A stretch of DNA of 64,000 bases, taken from Prunella strophiata. Its lineage: Eukaryota; Chordata; Aves; Passeriformes; Prunellidae. The translations under genes were made by a program, and so were the position numbers. The DNA is taken from positions 88,357,309-88,421,308 of the forward strand of contig JAZBQD010000015.1 in the NCBI GenBank assembly GCA_036583965.1, read 5' to 3'. Under the pieces are notes generated by a model. That model saw only the letters and a list, made by a program, of their open reading frames with translations, was not told where the DNA came from and did no database searches. The first letter of the stretch is position 1, and each line of letters begins with the position of its first letter. Shown here piece by piece: positions 12,752 through 23,700 of this stretch.

Positions 12752-13349
12752 CACATCGGTTCCCCGGCACCAGCACCGCCCACAGCCCCCGAGGCTGAGG
12801 GCAATGCTGCCCGTCAGGTGTCATCGCCGGCTTCGGCCGGCCCAAGCTGCGGCGCGGGTAACCGGACACCCATCCCTGTCCCGCAGCGCTGCTGGTTCCC
12901 GCCACCGCCCCCGCCGAAAGCGGAGGTCAGGCCCCGCTCAGCGCCGCAGAGGCACCTGTTAGGAGCAAGCAATCCCCCGCTGCCCCCTTGTATTTCAGCT
13001 TGAGGAGCGAGGCAGGCCAGCGCGGCACCGGCCGTCCCCAGGCTCCCCGGGGGCAGTGGGGGGGACACGCCGCGGACTTCGCGAGCCCTGCCCCGTCCTC
13101 CCCTCCGCAAAGGGCGTCTCGATCGGGGAGGGCATTGCTGCGCTAGACCGGGGAATAAAAATAAAGCGGGGGGGGGGGGGGGGGGGGGGGGGGGAAGGCG
13201 GGTTAAGGAAGTTAAGCGTTGAGAAGGGGGAGGAAAAGCATGCTGGGTTTGGATGCCCCCACCTCTGCTCTGCTTTTGAGGCTGCTCCTTTTAGGTCTGA
13301 CCAGGACATCTTTAAAGTCCAGTTTGAGGTCTGCGTCTACCCGGGGCAT
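6614..13349 (-). CDS. GMPR: GMP reductase 1, 5' part of the gene (exons 1-4; 3' exons off the left edge)
   Basis: GMP reductase catalyses the NADPH-dependent deamination of GMP to IMP in cytosolic purine salvage. It belongs to the IMPDH/GMPR TIM-barrel family. Four exons join in phase 0 at 13263-13349, 9133-9252, 8414-8497 and 6614-6788, giving 29+40+28+58 codons. That is residues 1-155 of about 345 in the vertebrate protein. Recognisable segments are [16 protein letters not shown] at the start, [17 protein letters not shown] in exon 2, [13 protein letters not shown] in exon 3 and [16 protein letters not shown] in exon 4. Lys78 (in HKHY) and Asp129 (before VANG) fall at the positions expected for active-site residues; the catalytic Cys186 loop would lie further left. 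Every intron has GT-AG ends. I found no exon 5 or later between 1 and 6613. Exon 4 has one extra base that breaks the frame. GMPR2 is the alternative paralogue, but the sequence and the MYLIP linkage favour GMPR. Confidence 0.96.
7206..7320 (-). mobile_element. Old CR1 3'-end fragment (weak)
   Basis: The + strand shows AGAATCACAGAATAATTTTG followed by diverged sequence ending TAGTCTAATCCCC. This resembles the reverse complement of a CR1 3' end, which on this strand starts with an ATCATAGAAT-like motif. It lies in GMPR intron 3. It is much decayed, so boundaries and subfamily are unsure. Confidence 0.55.
8414..8497 (-). CDS. GMPR: GMPR exon 3
   Basis: This exon holds 84 bases (28 codons), from acceptor TTGCTAG|CATGCA to donor CTTGAG|GTACAT. 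It encodes residues 70-97, including [16 protein letters not shown] and ending HPECLE. Lys78 in the HKHY motif is at the expected active-site position. The frame is intact and phase 0 at both ends. Confidence 0.96.
9133..9252 (-). CDS. GMPR: GMPR exon 2
   Basis: This exon holds 120 bases (40 codons), from acceptor CTGCAG|GTTGAC to donor AAAA|GTAAGT. It encodes residues 30-69, beginning [13 protein letters not shown] and ending EMAVVMAK. It includes the early TIM-barrel strand [12 protein letters not shown], which is highly conserved in GMP reductases. The reading frame is intact. Confidence 0.96.
9405..9420. repeat. Run of 16 T
   Basis: Short homopolymer T tract in GMPR intron 1, about 150 bases upstream of exon 2 in the sense of transcription. 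Confidence 0.9.
10006..10041. repeat. Run of 36 A
   Basis: Homopolymer A tract in GMPR intron 1. It may be a retroposon tail or simple-sequence expansion. No flanking target-site duplication was evident by eye. Confidence 0.95.
12406..12422. repeat. Run of 17 T
   Basis: Homopolymer T tract in GMPR intron 1, about 300 bases from the T29 run. No element body was recognised next to it. Confidence 0.9.
12717..12745. repeat. Run of 29 T
   Basis: Homopolymer T tract at the left edge of the CpG island in GMPR intron 1. Read on the minus strand it is A29, so it may be the tail of an old retroposed insertion. I could not identify an element body next to it. Confidence 0.9.
13168..13194. repeat. Run of 27 consecutive G
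   Basis: An uninterrupted G run on the + strand lies 69 bases inside GMPR intron 1, counted from the exon 1 donor. The nascent GMPR RNA carries C27, so the template strand carries the G run. Such a tract can form a G-quadruplex, and its length is unreliable in most sequencing data. Confidence 0.95.
13263..13349 (-). CDS. GMPR: GMPR exon 1, coding part
   Basis: This exon holds 87 bases (29 codons) from the ATG at 13349-13347 to the donor GAG|GTGGGG. The product begins [10 protein letters not shown] and ends SLKSRAE, the conserved vertebrate GMPR N-terminus. An in-frame upstream ATG at 13478 would add 43 Gly/Pro/Arg-rich residues. It lies only about 7 bases downstream of the TATA box (13485-13492), so it should precede the transcription start. 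The ATG at 13349 is therefore the better start. Confidence 0.95.
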
Positions 13350-13462
13350 CTCGCTGGGGTGCGGGGACCGGGGCTGTCCTGGCAGCGGAGGCGGCGGCAG
13401 TGGCGGCCCTGCTGTGCTGACTGCACCGCCCCGCCTGCAGAGCCGAGCCGAGCCGGCCAAAG
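13350..13462 (-). other. GMPR: GMPR 5' UTR (inferred)
   Basis: This is the interval between the ATG and the start site predicted from the TATA box. It is very GC-rich, with repeated GGCTCGGCTCGGCTC near 13440-13455 and GGC/CCG triplet-like runs around 13385-13410. The 5' limit is inferred and could be off by tens of bases. Confidence 0.5.
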
Positions 13463-13484
13463 CCCGCCGGCCGCGCACCGAGCG

Positions 13485-13492
13485 TATTTATA
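13485..13492 (-). promoter_or_regulatory. GMPR: TATA box of GMPR
   Basis: The minus strand reads TATAAATA in the context CGCCCTATAAATACGC, inside a GC-rich island. It is 136 bases upstream of the GMPR ATG. A start site about 30 bases downstream would fall near 13460, giving a 5' UTR of about 110 bases. The TATA match is seen directly; the start site is inferred. Confidence 0.75.
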
Positions 13493-13516
13493 GGGCGCGG
13501 GCACCGGGCCCCATCG

Positions 13517-13542
13517 CTTTATTAGGCGAGGGCTGTTTTTAG
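13517..13542 (-). promoter_or_regulatory. Possible CArG-like and MEF2-like sites upstream of the GMPR TATA box
   Basis: On the minus strand, CCTAATAAAG at 13526-13517 differs from the SRF CArG consensus by one base. CTAAAAACAG at 13542-13533 differs from the MEF2 consensus by one base. They lie 25-50 bases upstream of the TATA box. GMPR is known to be strongly expressed in striated muscle, so the sites are plausible. Each is a short inexact match in a GC-rich setting and could be chance. Confidence 0.3.
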
Positions 13543-14204
13543 CCGGGCCCCTGCCCCGTCCCCCGCCTCAGCCACCCCCGCCTCTCCGCCGGGCAGTGTG
13601 CGGTGGGGGCAGACCGGGACGCTGTCGCCCGTCCGCAGCCGCCCCGTGCGGGGCGAGGCGCCGGCGGCACCGCGGCGGCTTTAAGGGCAAAGCAAGGGCA
13701 GAGGAAATGGCGCCTCCATGTGACCGAGCGGGCCCCGCCGCTGCCGGCACCGGGTGCGGGAGCCTGGCCGTGCCGGGCGGCCGCTGCGGGGTGAGCGGAT
13801 GTCTTAGCCTGGCTCCCTGTGCCTCCCACCGCCCCGAGCGGGGGTTTGCGGCGTTCCCCAACGCTGTTAGGGCTGCTGCAGCACGGCTCAGAACGCTGAA
13901 CCTCCAGCCAAATAAAAAAGACACCACTTGGTGTGACTGGGCTGATGTCGTGGGAATCCCATTTCCCGGGGTGCTCCGCTCCGAGCCCAAGCCCGGCCCT
14001 GTCCCTGCCCGGCATCCGGTAATCCTGGGGCTCTGCTGGGCTCGCCATGGCGCTGCAGAGCTCAGCAGAGCCAGAGTGCGGTTTGGGCGTTAGAGACGTT
14101 GAGAAATGTGCAGCTGGCTGGCCACAGGAGAGTGGTCAGAGCACCAGCCACCTGCAGCTGCCTCAGGAATTTCCTACCTCACTGCAGTTAGGGAAGCAAC
14201 AGGG

Positions 14205-14315
14205 AGGTTTTGTGTTTGCTTGGGTCTTTTGTTGTTGGTGGTTTTTTGTGGGGTTTTGTTTTTTTTTTTCGTTTTTTGTTTGGTTTTTTGGGTTTTGGTT
14301 TTTTTCCCCCCCCAG
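14205..14315 (+). repeat. G/T-rich low-complexity tract
   Basis: About 110 bases composed almost only of G and T in blocks (TTTTGTTGTTGG, TGGTTTTTTGTGGGG, T11 and similar), ending in a C run. It lies just upstream of the GMPR CpG island. An A/C-rich tract of similar composition on the opposite strand is at 26,028-26,071. Confidence 0.85.
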
Positions 14316-15994
14316 CATACAGGAGCCTGATTTGTGACTATTTCCTCCAATTTCAAAGGTGCTAGCCACGGTTTAACACACCAGTCAAAAACCACTCAGA
14401 GTAGCAGGATTGCACAAGCTGAGTCCAGCTACATCTGCTGCCAGAGGGATCAATTCAGGGTTACCAGATACCACATGAGATGACTTCCACAGGAGTTTTG
14501 AGCTTTAATGTCTATTTAATTATGAAGTCACTGGGTTGTAAGATTTGGACTTTGGAAGACTCATGAGCTAAGTGTTGTTAGTGACTAGGAACTGAAGCCT
14601 GGGACACTGACTCAGACACATTGCAGGAGGAGGCAGCACTCTCTCCTTTATCTGAAAGTCCCATACGTCTGGTCAACACCCTGCCTCCCACAAAGCTCTT
14701 TTACACCTCTTTGTCTGAGTGCCCCAGATGATCCAGTATGACCAAGCATGAGCCCATGGCTTTACACAGAAGGCAAAGCATCATTTTTTTCAGAGGGACA
14801 TTTGTGCCACTATTTACTGTTAAGTTATAAGAGTACTGATGAGAATGGGTCCTGTGGAAGCGGCATGTCTGTAGCAGAGGACTGAGAATGAAAAAAAACC
14901 AAATCCAATCTGTCTGTGCCTGGCACCAGGTCTTCCATTTGCCCTCATGGCAGGCACGTGATGCTGAGAAGAAAGAAAGAAGCCACTGCATTGCACTGTG
15001 AATTCAAAAGGTCAGCACTGTTTTGAAGAGTCGGAGACTGGGGCTAGCAGTGATAGGCGTAAGCCGCAGAAAATGCATGCCTGATGCTGTTTACAATTCC
15101 CAGTATTTTAGTCTCCACTCACATAGTTCACAGTGGTATTTTCCTGTAGATCACAGTATCTGTTAATATCCATTAATTCCCCATGTACATACACCAACAG
15201 ATTAGTCAGGTGTCTCAAATCAGTTTCAGTGTTCTTTAAAGTTTACAAAGTTTTTGAAATTCTCTAGTTTCTTACTTCAAGATATATTTTCTTTAATCAA
15301 AATTATGTTTTTTTGTTGAACCACCTCTGTTTTTTTCATTGTCCTTTCTGAAGTATGGACACTAGAGGGGACATGATCAATAATCACATTAATATCACAG
15401 CCAGAAATGAAGGTCACCTCTTATGTATCTTTGTCATTCCTCTTTATATACCTGCCATACACCTGCCATAATCAATCCCATATTATCTCTTTCTGCTATG
15501 GAAAAAAGAGCTGTTCATCCAGGCTATATGCAGTTTACTCTCTAAGTGCAAATGAGCCATCACTGATTTCAAATTTAGCATATGTAAATGATTTTTACTT
15601 TCCTTCAGAGTTCTTTTTTTCTCTACTTCATTGTTTTATAGTTATATTTAAAAGCAGATTGAACTATGCACTCAGAAGAGAGCTGCTCAGCCACTGTAGC
15701 TGAAAAGACCAATGCCAATGTAGATTTGTAGGCCTTCTAAAAGTTTTCTAAACTTGGTGTTTTTGAGAAGAGGAAAAAGTGATCATTATAATGTGAATAG
15801 TTACTACTGCATTTAAAGTCTATTATTAGCTAAGATTGTTGAGCTTGTGGTTTTTATCCTGCTATTGTAATTGTAAATTCTGCTGTATGTGATAGTATAA
15901 ATTAGTTCACAAGTCTGACCTGGTAACAAAGGACATGGAAGAGGCTGAGGTACTCATTGGCATCTTCACCTTGGTCTTCCCTGGTAAGATTTTT

Positions 15995-16530
15995 ACCAGG
16001 ATTCCCAGGCCCCTGAGACTCATCAGAAAATCAGGAGTAGTAAAGACACCCTCATAAGAGCAGGATCACATTGGAAGGGCAAGTCTTGAGGACTAGAAAA
16101 AGCAAATATCAGTCCTGTCTTTGAGAAGAGTGAGAAGGAAGGAAGATCTGGGCTAGTCAGCTTCACTTCAATGCCTGAGAAAGTGGTGGAGCAAATAATC
16201 CTGGAAATCATTTTCAAATGAATGAAAGGACAAGAAAGACAAGCTAGTTGGCATGAATTTATGATAATAAAATCATGGTCAGCTCACTTTCTAAAATGAA
16301 ATTACTTGTTCAGTGGATGAGAAAAAAGCAATGGATCTTGTTTATTTTGACTTAGGCTTTTGACAGATTCCAAGAAACATTTTTGTAGGCAAACTGATGA
16401 GGTGTGGACTAGCTAAAAGGAAATTGAAGTGGATTGAAAACTGACTCAACTTTGGGCTCAAAGGCCTGTGATCGATGACATTAAGTACAGCTGGAGGCCA
16501 GCTATTTGTGGTGTACCAGGTTAATTGTAT
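15995..16530 (+). mobile_element. CR1 LINE fragment covering part of the reverse transcriptase
   Basis: The sequence follows the CR1 reverse-transcriptase region: CAGTCCTGTCTTTGAGAAG, AAGATCTGGGCTAGTCAG, GCATGAATTTATGATAATAA, TTGACTTAGGCTTTTGACAG and AAGTACAGCTGGAGGCCAG in order. The decayed peptide still recalls the D-(F/L)-x-x-A-F-D motif. Several indels and stops make it non-functional. Orientation is +, opposite to both genes. Confidence 0.8.
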
Positions 16531-18109
16531 AGGGCATTAAAAACACTTATTTTTATCAATGTCTAGTGTTTTTCTTATTTAAATAAGAACACTTCCTCAG
16601 TAACTCATTGGTACTGAAAGAAGCATTCAGTGACAACCTGAAAGTATGAGCACTCATGAGCACCTGAAACACCTCTAGGGTGAATGTTTAATGATGTTGT
16701 CATTATTTGTCAAGAGAAATTCTGGTCACAGCAGATATACAGCTAACACAACTGAAGGCACATGCTGACTTCCTTGCTGTGGTTCCTAGGAAAATACTAT
16801 AGCCTCACGTAGCTCCATACAGACAGCCTGTAACATAATTAGCATGCCTGTTTAAGGAGTGTGGTGAGCACTAGTGAAAGCACTGCTCAGCTGGCAAGTG
16901 CTCCCACAAACTGTGTGTCACAACTTCCCAGCAAAATCCCATATTTGGAAAGAACAACATGCTGCAGGACATGTGCGATGAAGATCCTTCACTCTTTAGG
17001 AGAAGTAGTACGTTTGAGGAAAGAGCCTTGTTTTTCTTATGAGAAATGTAAATCCCTTTTATTGTTCTGTTTGAGTTTGGGCCTTGTCTATGCTGAATAG
17101 CATTTCCCAGTGGATGGATCAAGAAACACAACTCAGCAAACTCTGCAAATGCAAGCAGGTTTCCTTTTGTAGGGGACATGAGGGTGTTTCTCTGAACTAT
17201 CAGTATTATTACAGCATCTGCATTAAGGCTTTTGCTGACCTTGATAGCCACCAGAAATGGGAGGAGTGGGGCTGAGAGCCCTGCCTTTCGTAAGTGTGCC
17301 GAGCAGACTTCAACTACATGCATGGAGATCACTTGTTACAAAGAAACTTCTGTGCCATAAGTATTTTCATATAAATTCAAAGGTCTTAGAGGAGAAATAA
17401 TCATAGTTGCTAAATCCCAGGCCCACACTGAAGCCAGTTGGACAACTTCTTTTTCAAGGTACAGTTTACTTAGGAGTAAGTGACAGTATCCATCCCATTT
17501 TAAAACCTTTCAGCAGGTTTCAAATGTTAATTGTAAGTAATCACAGCAATCTATAATTAATGCAACTCTGACCTTCCTTGGCTTATGAAATATGCTTAGA
17601 GTCTGTCTGTGCTGATAAGTAAAGTGGACCACGCCAATCTGTCCCTGCAAGGCAAGAGACAGAGTGTGGCTCACACTAAGCCATTTAGATGCCATATGTG
17701 AGCTTCAAGGGGTCTCACTCAAGCTGCATGTTGGAAACAGTTTGATGCTGCTTCCCTGAACTGTCTCCCAGACTACCTGGAGGAGTGGTAGCTGTCCAGG
17801 TTGATCAAGGGAGTGTGATTCTAATTAAAGAGTGTGAACTATTGCATTGTAGAGCATGTAGTTGGGTCCATGTTTAGGTCCAGTTTGGTTTACTATTGGA
17901 CTTTACTGGCACAGAAGTGATTTGTAGATTTTTTTTTAATGGTCGAAAACTGTTGTATGCTATCCATTATGAACTGATACTTCTGTTCATTACAGAACTA
18001 CAGTACTATATACTATAAAAAGCAGTGAGATTGTCTCTGTGGAAATACTAAGTCATCTCACAGGGTGTAACAGGTATTCTGTTGCTCCTACATAGCTTTA
18101 CATAAGGAG

Positions 18110-18280
18110 CCATCCTCTCCTTAGCAGTGCCCACTGGTAGAACAAGAGAAATGGTCACGAGCTGAAACACAGGAAATTCTATCTGAGCATTAGAAACCAC
18201 TTTTTCTTCCTGTGAGGGTGGACTGCATGATTTTGAAAGGTCCCTACCTAACCTCAGCCAGTCTGTGATTCAGTAGGTTC
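18110..18280 (+). mobile_element. CR1 LINE 3' fragment
   Basis: Reads AGCTGAAACACAGGAAATTC, TATCTGAGCATTAGAAACCA and TCCTGTGAGGGTGGACTGCA, then AAGGTCCCTACC and a terminal TCTGTGATTCAG like the CR1 3' ATTCTGTGATTCT repeat. Internally deleted and degenerate; boundaries approximate. Confidence 0.65.
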
Positions 18281-19949
18281 CTGTACATTACTACATCATT
18301 GCAGAGTATCTTCCTCTGCAAGGTCTCAAGGGCCTTTAAAAGATCTGATAATTATATAGTTTATTTGGTGGTCATTTGATAGTCAAATTAGTAAATCTCA
18401 TTTACGTAAGGTAAAGGCATGGAGAGAAAAATTCAAGGATGAAGTAAAGTCCTGTTCAAGTTGCACATCGATAACTCTGATTGTGATTTTATGCTGGCTT
18501 TACAGCAGTAAAAGCCTCAGTGAACTTATCCCTACTTAATAGCACTGCTGGGAGAAATAGGCTGGAGAGTAAACTCATCAGAGACAAATGTTGATTTTGC
18601 ATTAATACCACTGCTGTGAGAAGCAGGCTGAGCCCACGTTTTCACATCTGTTCTCCTTTAAAGTGGTCGAACAGCCTGGCTACTTGGCTTTACCACCTCA
18701 GGTTGCGGGGGTGAACGTCTTTTGTCTTGGCTGGATATAGGCTGATTTACCAGGCTTTTCCAAAATACACTAGCCCAAACAGCAACCCCAGTGAGGTAGC
18801 AAAACTGCCTTAGTAAATTATGACATTTACAAATAAATAAACAAAAGCAAGAATGCATAATTGCAGAAGGATTAGGGCAGTGAAGAACTCAGCAAAAATA
18901 AACTTCTGGTGTTGCCTGTATACCAGCTGATGATTTTTTTTTAGCAAATCACCTACTGTCATGCAGCAAGAAGAATTTCACCATGTTACAAGCCAGACTC
19001 AGCTGGGGCTGGCCATACCCTCTCCTTCTGCCAGTGTGTGCACTCCAGCTTGGAAACAAGCTTGCACCTGAACTTCATCCATTACTTCTAGCCCAGAAAC
19101 TCCCAAGAATCCATTGTCAATTCAACCTGCTCATGTAAATAGAGAAAAATACCAAATTCAAGAAGAAATTTTGCATAAATGTTTCTCTAACCAGCAGCTG
19201 ATTTTACAGTATGCAATAGAACAGTCACAGCACTGCTGAGGCAGTGCAAATACTAATACTGCTGTTTGCTTCTTTATTTTTAATGTAATACCTCAATCAA
19301 TGTGCTGCTTTCTTCATATAAATCTGTTGCATGTGGAATTAGTGCTGTTTGTAGGCTTATCCCCAAGTTTGTGTTACTCAGGACTGAAGGTGCTTAACAC
19401 AGAAAATAATAAAATAATGTCTACTTCTCTTTCACTTAACACCATTGATTTGCTCAGTCTCTTGAGCATAAGTCAGACTAAGGTTATGAAGGTCCATTTC
19501 CTGCTTATGGAGAAGGGTCGGGACATTGCCTAGTCTAATCCTGGCAGTTGTGGTTTTTTTTGGCTTGGTGCCCAAAGTCTGTTTGAATAAGCACACTGCC
19601 ATTGCTATATGAAATAAATTAAAAGCACAACATCAATTTTAAATGCCTGCACCCATTATATAACCAAACAGGATTTTCTTCATTTTCGGGGCTTTCCTTG
19701 ACATTTTTATGTTGGGTGGAAATGTTGCTACAAATTTTAAGCTGGAGAAATGCTTCTGAACTGTGAACATCTGGTAATGAATAGCTTTCAAATCCAATTT
19801 AATCTTTGGAAAAACTAAACAACTTTGCTGCCCTACTGCACCATCTACAGGCAGGAAAAAACCATGCTCATGATACAAAATATTTTAACTGTTTCTGGCA
19901 CTTTCTTTAATCATTGCAATTGATACATAAACCTGTAATTTTCCTTTTT

Positions 19950-20760
19950 TCATCTTAATTAGTATGAGGGTTTCATGCCTTTTGTGTGTAAAATGATATG
20001 TCACACAACTCTAAATACCTTGTACTCTTGGGCCGGGGAGCTTTGCCTCTGCAAACCTTGTGTTAATTTGGATCTTATCATGGGGATGTAGAAAAAAAGA
20101 TTGGCTTGGTCCTTTATTGCAGTTTAGGCATTTAATGGGATGTAGATAAAAGCTGTTGCATTTATCAGCTGTCACACACTTTTTTCATAAAGACACCTAC
20201 ATATGGATTATGATTAACATCAACTCGGTTGTCACTGCTATGCCTTTTTTACCCATGATTCCTCACTGGCTAGAGTTAAAGATATTCTTAAAATGACCTA
20301 GAAAATGCTGCTTCCCTTTCCCACAGCAAATAAAACCCTGCTAAATATTCTCGTATATCATTATGATAAAACAGGAGGGGAAAATTTAATGCCTGAGCTG
20401 GTAAAATATGCTCTAGTTTTGCAAAAAGTGAACGTTATTAGCATGTGAGGCTACAGTAGCTGCACATCTGTAGCTGCTGTTAGCTTAAATCTAATGTGGT
20501 TTGGGTACCCATGCTTTAAATAATCAAATAGGAAAATTACGATGTGGAACTCATTGATCAAATCTCATGAACTGCCCTCCTCCTTTTTAGGAAGAAAGCA
20601 GACCTTTTTAGCTGTTTTCAGCCTTCCTGAAAATGCATGTGTTTAAAAAAATTATTATCCAAATGAAATAACATCCTTAGTAGTGGTAAATAGATATATG
20701 CATTCTGTCAATAAAATTTGAAGGAATTTAAGTGATTTGTTTTGGCAGTAGAACAAGGGG
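19950..20760. promoter_or_regulatory. Candidate conserved non-coding (enhancer-like) region
   Basis: This AT-rich stretch lacks recognisable repeats and is dense in developmental factor-like words, for example TTTATCAGCTGTCACACA near 20,160 (GATA, E-box and MEIS-like words adjacent) and ATTATGATTAACATC near 20,207. This is pattern impression only; no alignment was possible. Confidence 0.25.
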
Positions 20761-23700
20761 CTAAACTCAAGATCACTTACCTATTTGGATTTTAGTCTCA
20801 TATGTAGTGCCTCTGCTGGGAAATCTGTGGATCAAGAACATTATTTGGTGCTGGATATGCAGCACCCAGAGGCAGAAAGGCATGGATCCTGATTACAGTC
20901 TTTTTTCATTTGTATAATGAAGACTTTTGAAAATACTGCCTGGTTTTGCTCTGTTCTTCCACATCATTGCCTAGAAAAATATTATTTTGCATTTTGATTT
21001 TTGCCTACCTCTCTCTTTTTTCCTAAGCTGCTGTGTAGCAGTGCTGGTTTCTGATGTTAAAGGAGTTGGCATGTTTCACCCCATTGCCCATATTCAGCAG
21101 AGGCAGAAGTCACTTCTATGTGTGGTTCATGGAGTGCTTTGGGATCCTTCAGGATGAAAGGTGTGGTACAAATATTAGATACTGTTCATTCCCTTTTTTT
21201 CTGCAGCACACACAGTACTAATAACTTTTCCTTTCATCTTGAGCTCCCCTGACTAAATTGTCAAACATCTCAGTAATACCATGAACATTTGCTTCAGGCA
21301 CAGTCATAATCAGTTCTGTTAGCTCCATCCTTACAAAAGGATGGCTATTCTCCAGGCACACAGTTGACTCTCCTACTACCAAATGCCTCTTCTTATCATC
21401 CTTGGTAGCTTCTCTTACAATTCCCCTTAGAGTTTCCTTGCTTTGATCTAATCCTCCAGATCTCATTCAGGCCCCATTTCCCATGTTGATTCGCCTCCAG
21501 TACATTGTTAAGTCTGTGCTGGTCCTGTATTGTGAGCAAATAGGACCAGCATAGGGATAGTTCTTTGGAATTCCGTCTTTCCTCCCTCCCACCCACTGTA
21601 TTTAGATGGCAAAGGCTCTGTCCTCTTTAGGCAGAACACTGTGAGGAAAGCAATAATCAGCCTCTCCAAGCTACCTAGGCAGCCCCTCATTCTCTTCTCA
21701 GAGACAAGCAGAACACTACTGCTTTTCTGAGCCCTTCTGTCCACCTCTGTGGGAAGGGGAATAATTAGTCTCATTAGGCTACAGGGCCAGCAGCCCCTTG
21801 CCTTCCCTGCCCTCCCCTCACTTGACCCCAGTGTTTTAGTGCAGCAGTCCCTGAGTAAATACAGCTGAGCAGGCAGCCACTCCCAGCTGTGCCAACATTG
21901 CCACTCCCTGCTCCTTCTCTGGTGCTGCCACCACCCAAGGCTGCACAATTGGCCCTTGAGAGCTTGATGGTGAAAGCAGAACATGGAGGGGCACTTCCTC
22001 ACACTCCCTCTTTTTCATTCCTCGTTATTTTAGCTCAATTAATTTGCTCTCATCTTCCTGAACCCCCTTGCATTCAACTGCAGGCTACTTTTCCTGCTGA
22101 CACCCTGCTGTCAGGTGGTAGGTAATGTATTGCTCACCAGAGCAAGAACTTGTCAAGAAAATTGATGATCTTGCAGTGTCCCTTTCGGGTCAGGCAAACA
22201 AGTCTTGTGGAGTTTGTTAAGGCATGTGGGGCTATGCTGTTGTATAAGGGAAAGTATAGGAATAAATAAATGTCTAGAAATGTTCAGATTTCTGATCTTT
22301 GAAAATGATTCACTTGAATCACTGTGTCCAGTTTAGTAAAAAGACATCTTTCTTTACTTCTTATTACTTTCCCAAGCCACCATTTGGGCTGCAGTGTAGC
22401 AGGCTGGTATATATCATGGTACACAATCTAGCTTCCCTCACCTCCCTAAGTGTAAATTGGGACTACATCCATAGGAGCCAGTGGTGGTGTCATCATATAA
22501 AACTCTTGTGTGTATGATCAAAGGAGTCCTTGTTTTTCTTTCCCCACAGCTCATAACAGAGCTTGGAAATACAGAACCATTTTGATATTTAAAAACCATT
22601 TGATATTTAATCAGAACAGAAGCTTGGCATATGAAGAACATAGGCATATAGCTGAGCTGAGCTTTGGGAGACATTAAAAATGAATTATGCTGATAAAGAA
22701 CAGCTGTATTCCTACATCAGAAACCACAGGGACAAATAATTAATTTGCCTTCATTAATTTCCCAATTCTTTCCTGGCAAAAAGTCTAGAAATGCTTAGAC
22801 TACAGATCTAATTGCCATCAAGTGAGTGTATGTATTAAGAGACTTTATCAATTATTGGGCCATCAAGTGTCTTTATGAAAGCAAATTTCTGCTCATGCAA
22901 TGTTAAGATCTCTGCTCACTTCCACCCACCCTGAGTCCTTTTTGTTGCCTACTAGCAGGAAGTCTGGAGAAAAGGTGATAAAATGTTGATGATAGTTTTC
23001 TTATTTAATAAGTCTGTCTCTGAATCTTGGCTGTGTGGAGCTGGGAGGTGGAAGAGGGAAGCAGGGTACAATGTTAATTCCCTCTTGAAAGACAGTATTA
23101 TGGAGGCTACAGCCTGTTTGTCTCCCTTGCCATTCTAGACTATGAAAAATAGTCATCCCTAGGTTTAAATTTGGTGGCTCATATGTGGTTTAAATAAAAT
23201 AAATAAATCAAACCAATTGATCAGATAAATGTGGGAGTCAAGTTGAGTGGCAGAAGAGAAGGCTACTGGAGGGATGGTGGGGTTTGTACCCAGTTTTTTT
23301 GAAGGGGTGACAGAGACTCCCCTTACCATGCTGGAGTAGGACACTGTCCTTGCTGCCATGAGGAGTGCACACTGAAGGGCATGAAAAATGCCAGGACACA
23401 CTCAGCTGCCTGTGGCTTCCAATGAGCCATCCCATGCAACAGCCCCTTGCAGGGGGGGGCCTTGCCACTGTCTTCTCTGCCCAGCAGTGGTCTGTAACAG
23501 GATGTGTAGTGGTGGGCTTGTCTGGAGGGAAAATACATTCAAAGATTTGTCTAGCTTATCTGTGCTTCTGGTGGAGCCTTCCATCTATGCCTCTGATGCT
23601 GGAATGTAACGTGGGTTCACATTTAGAGAAAGATAGGGACATACACAGAGTACATATATAAAAAGCTCTACATCACAAACAGCAAGCCTACAGACTGAGG

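Larger units (their letters stand above)
9253..13262 (-). other. GMPR: GMPR intron 1
   Basis: An intron of about 4.0 kb with donor GAG|GTGGGG and acceptor CTGCAG|GTTGAC. It contains the T16, A36, T17, T29 and G27 homopolymers and the 3' part of the CpG island. No other coding segment was recognised. Confidence 0.85.
12770..14060. promoter_or_regulatory. GMPR: CpG island covering the GMPR promoter, exon 1 and start of intron 1
   Basis: The region is densely GC- and CpG-rich against an AT-rich background on both sides. It includes GMPR exon 1, the TATA box, and upstream sequence containing GGCGCCATTT and CACATG elements near 13,710-13,722. It probably acts as the GMPR promoter. Long overlapping open frames on both strands here come from the scarcity of stop codons in GC-rich DNA and are not called as genes. 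Confidence 0.8.

Noticed and set aside
12148..13110. Open frames of about 100-163 codons near the edge of the GMPR CpG island
   Set aside because: They run through T17 and T29 homopolymers, giving poly-Phe or poly-Lys segments, and lie inside GMPR intron 1. They are chance frames.
13350..13478. In-frame N-terminal extension of GMPR from an upstream ATG at 13478
   Set aside because: The ATG lies only about 7 bases from the TATA box and so upstream of the likely transcription start. The extra residues are low-complexity, and the family starts at MPR.
13539..14093. Long open frames of 140-169 codons on both strands upstream of GMPR
   Set aside because: They overlap each other within a CpG island where stop codons are rare. 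The products are Arg/Pro/Gly/Ala-rich with no family resemblance.
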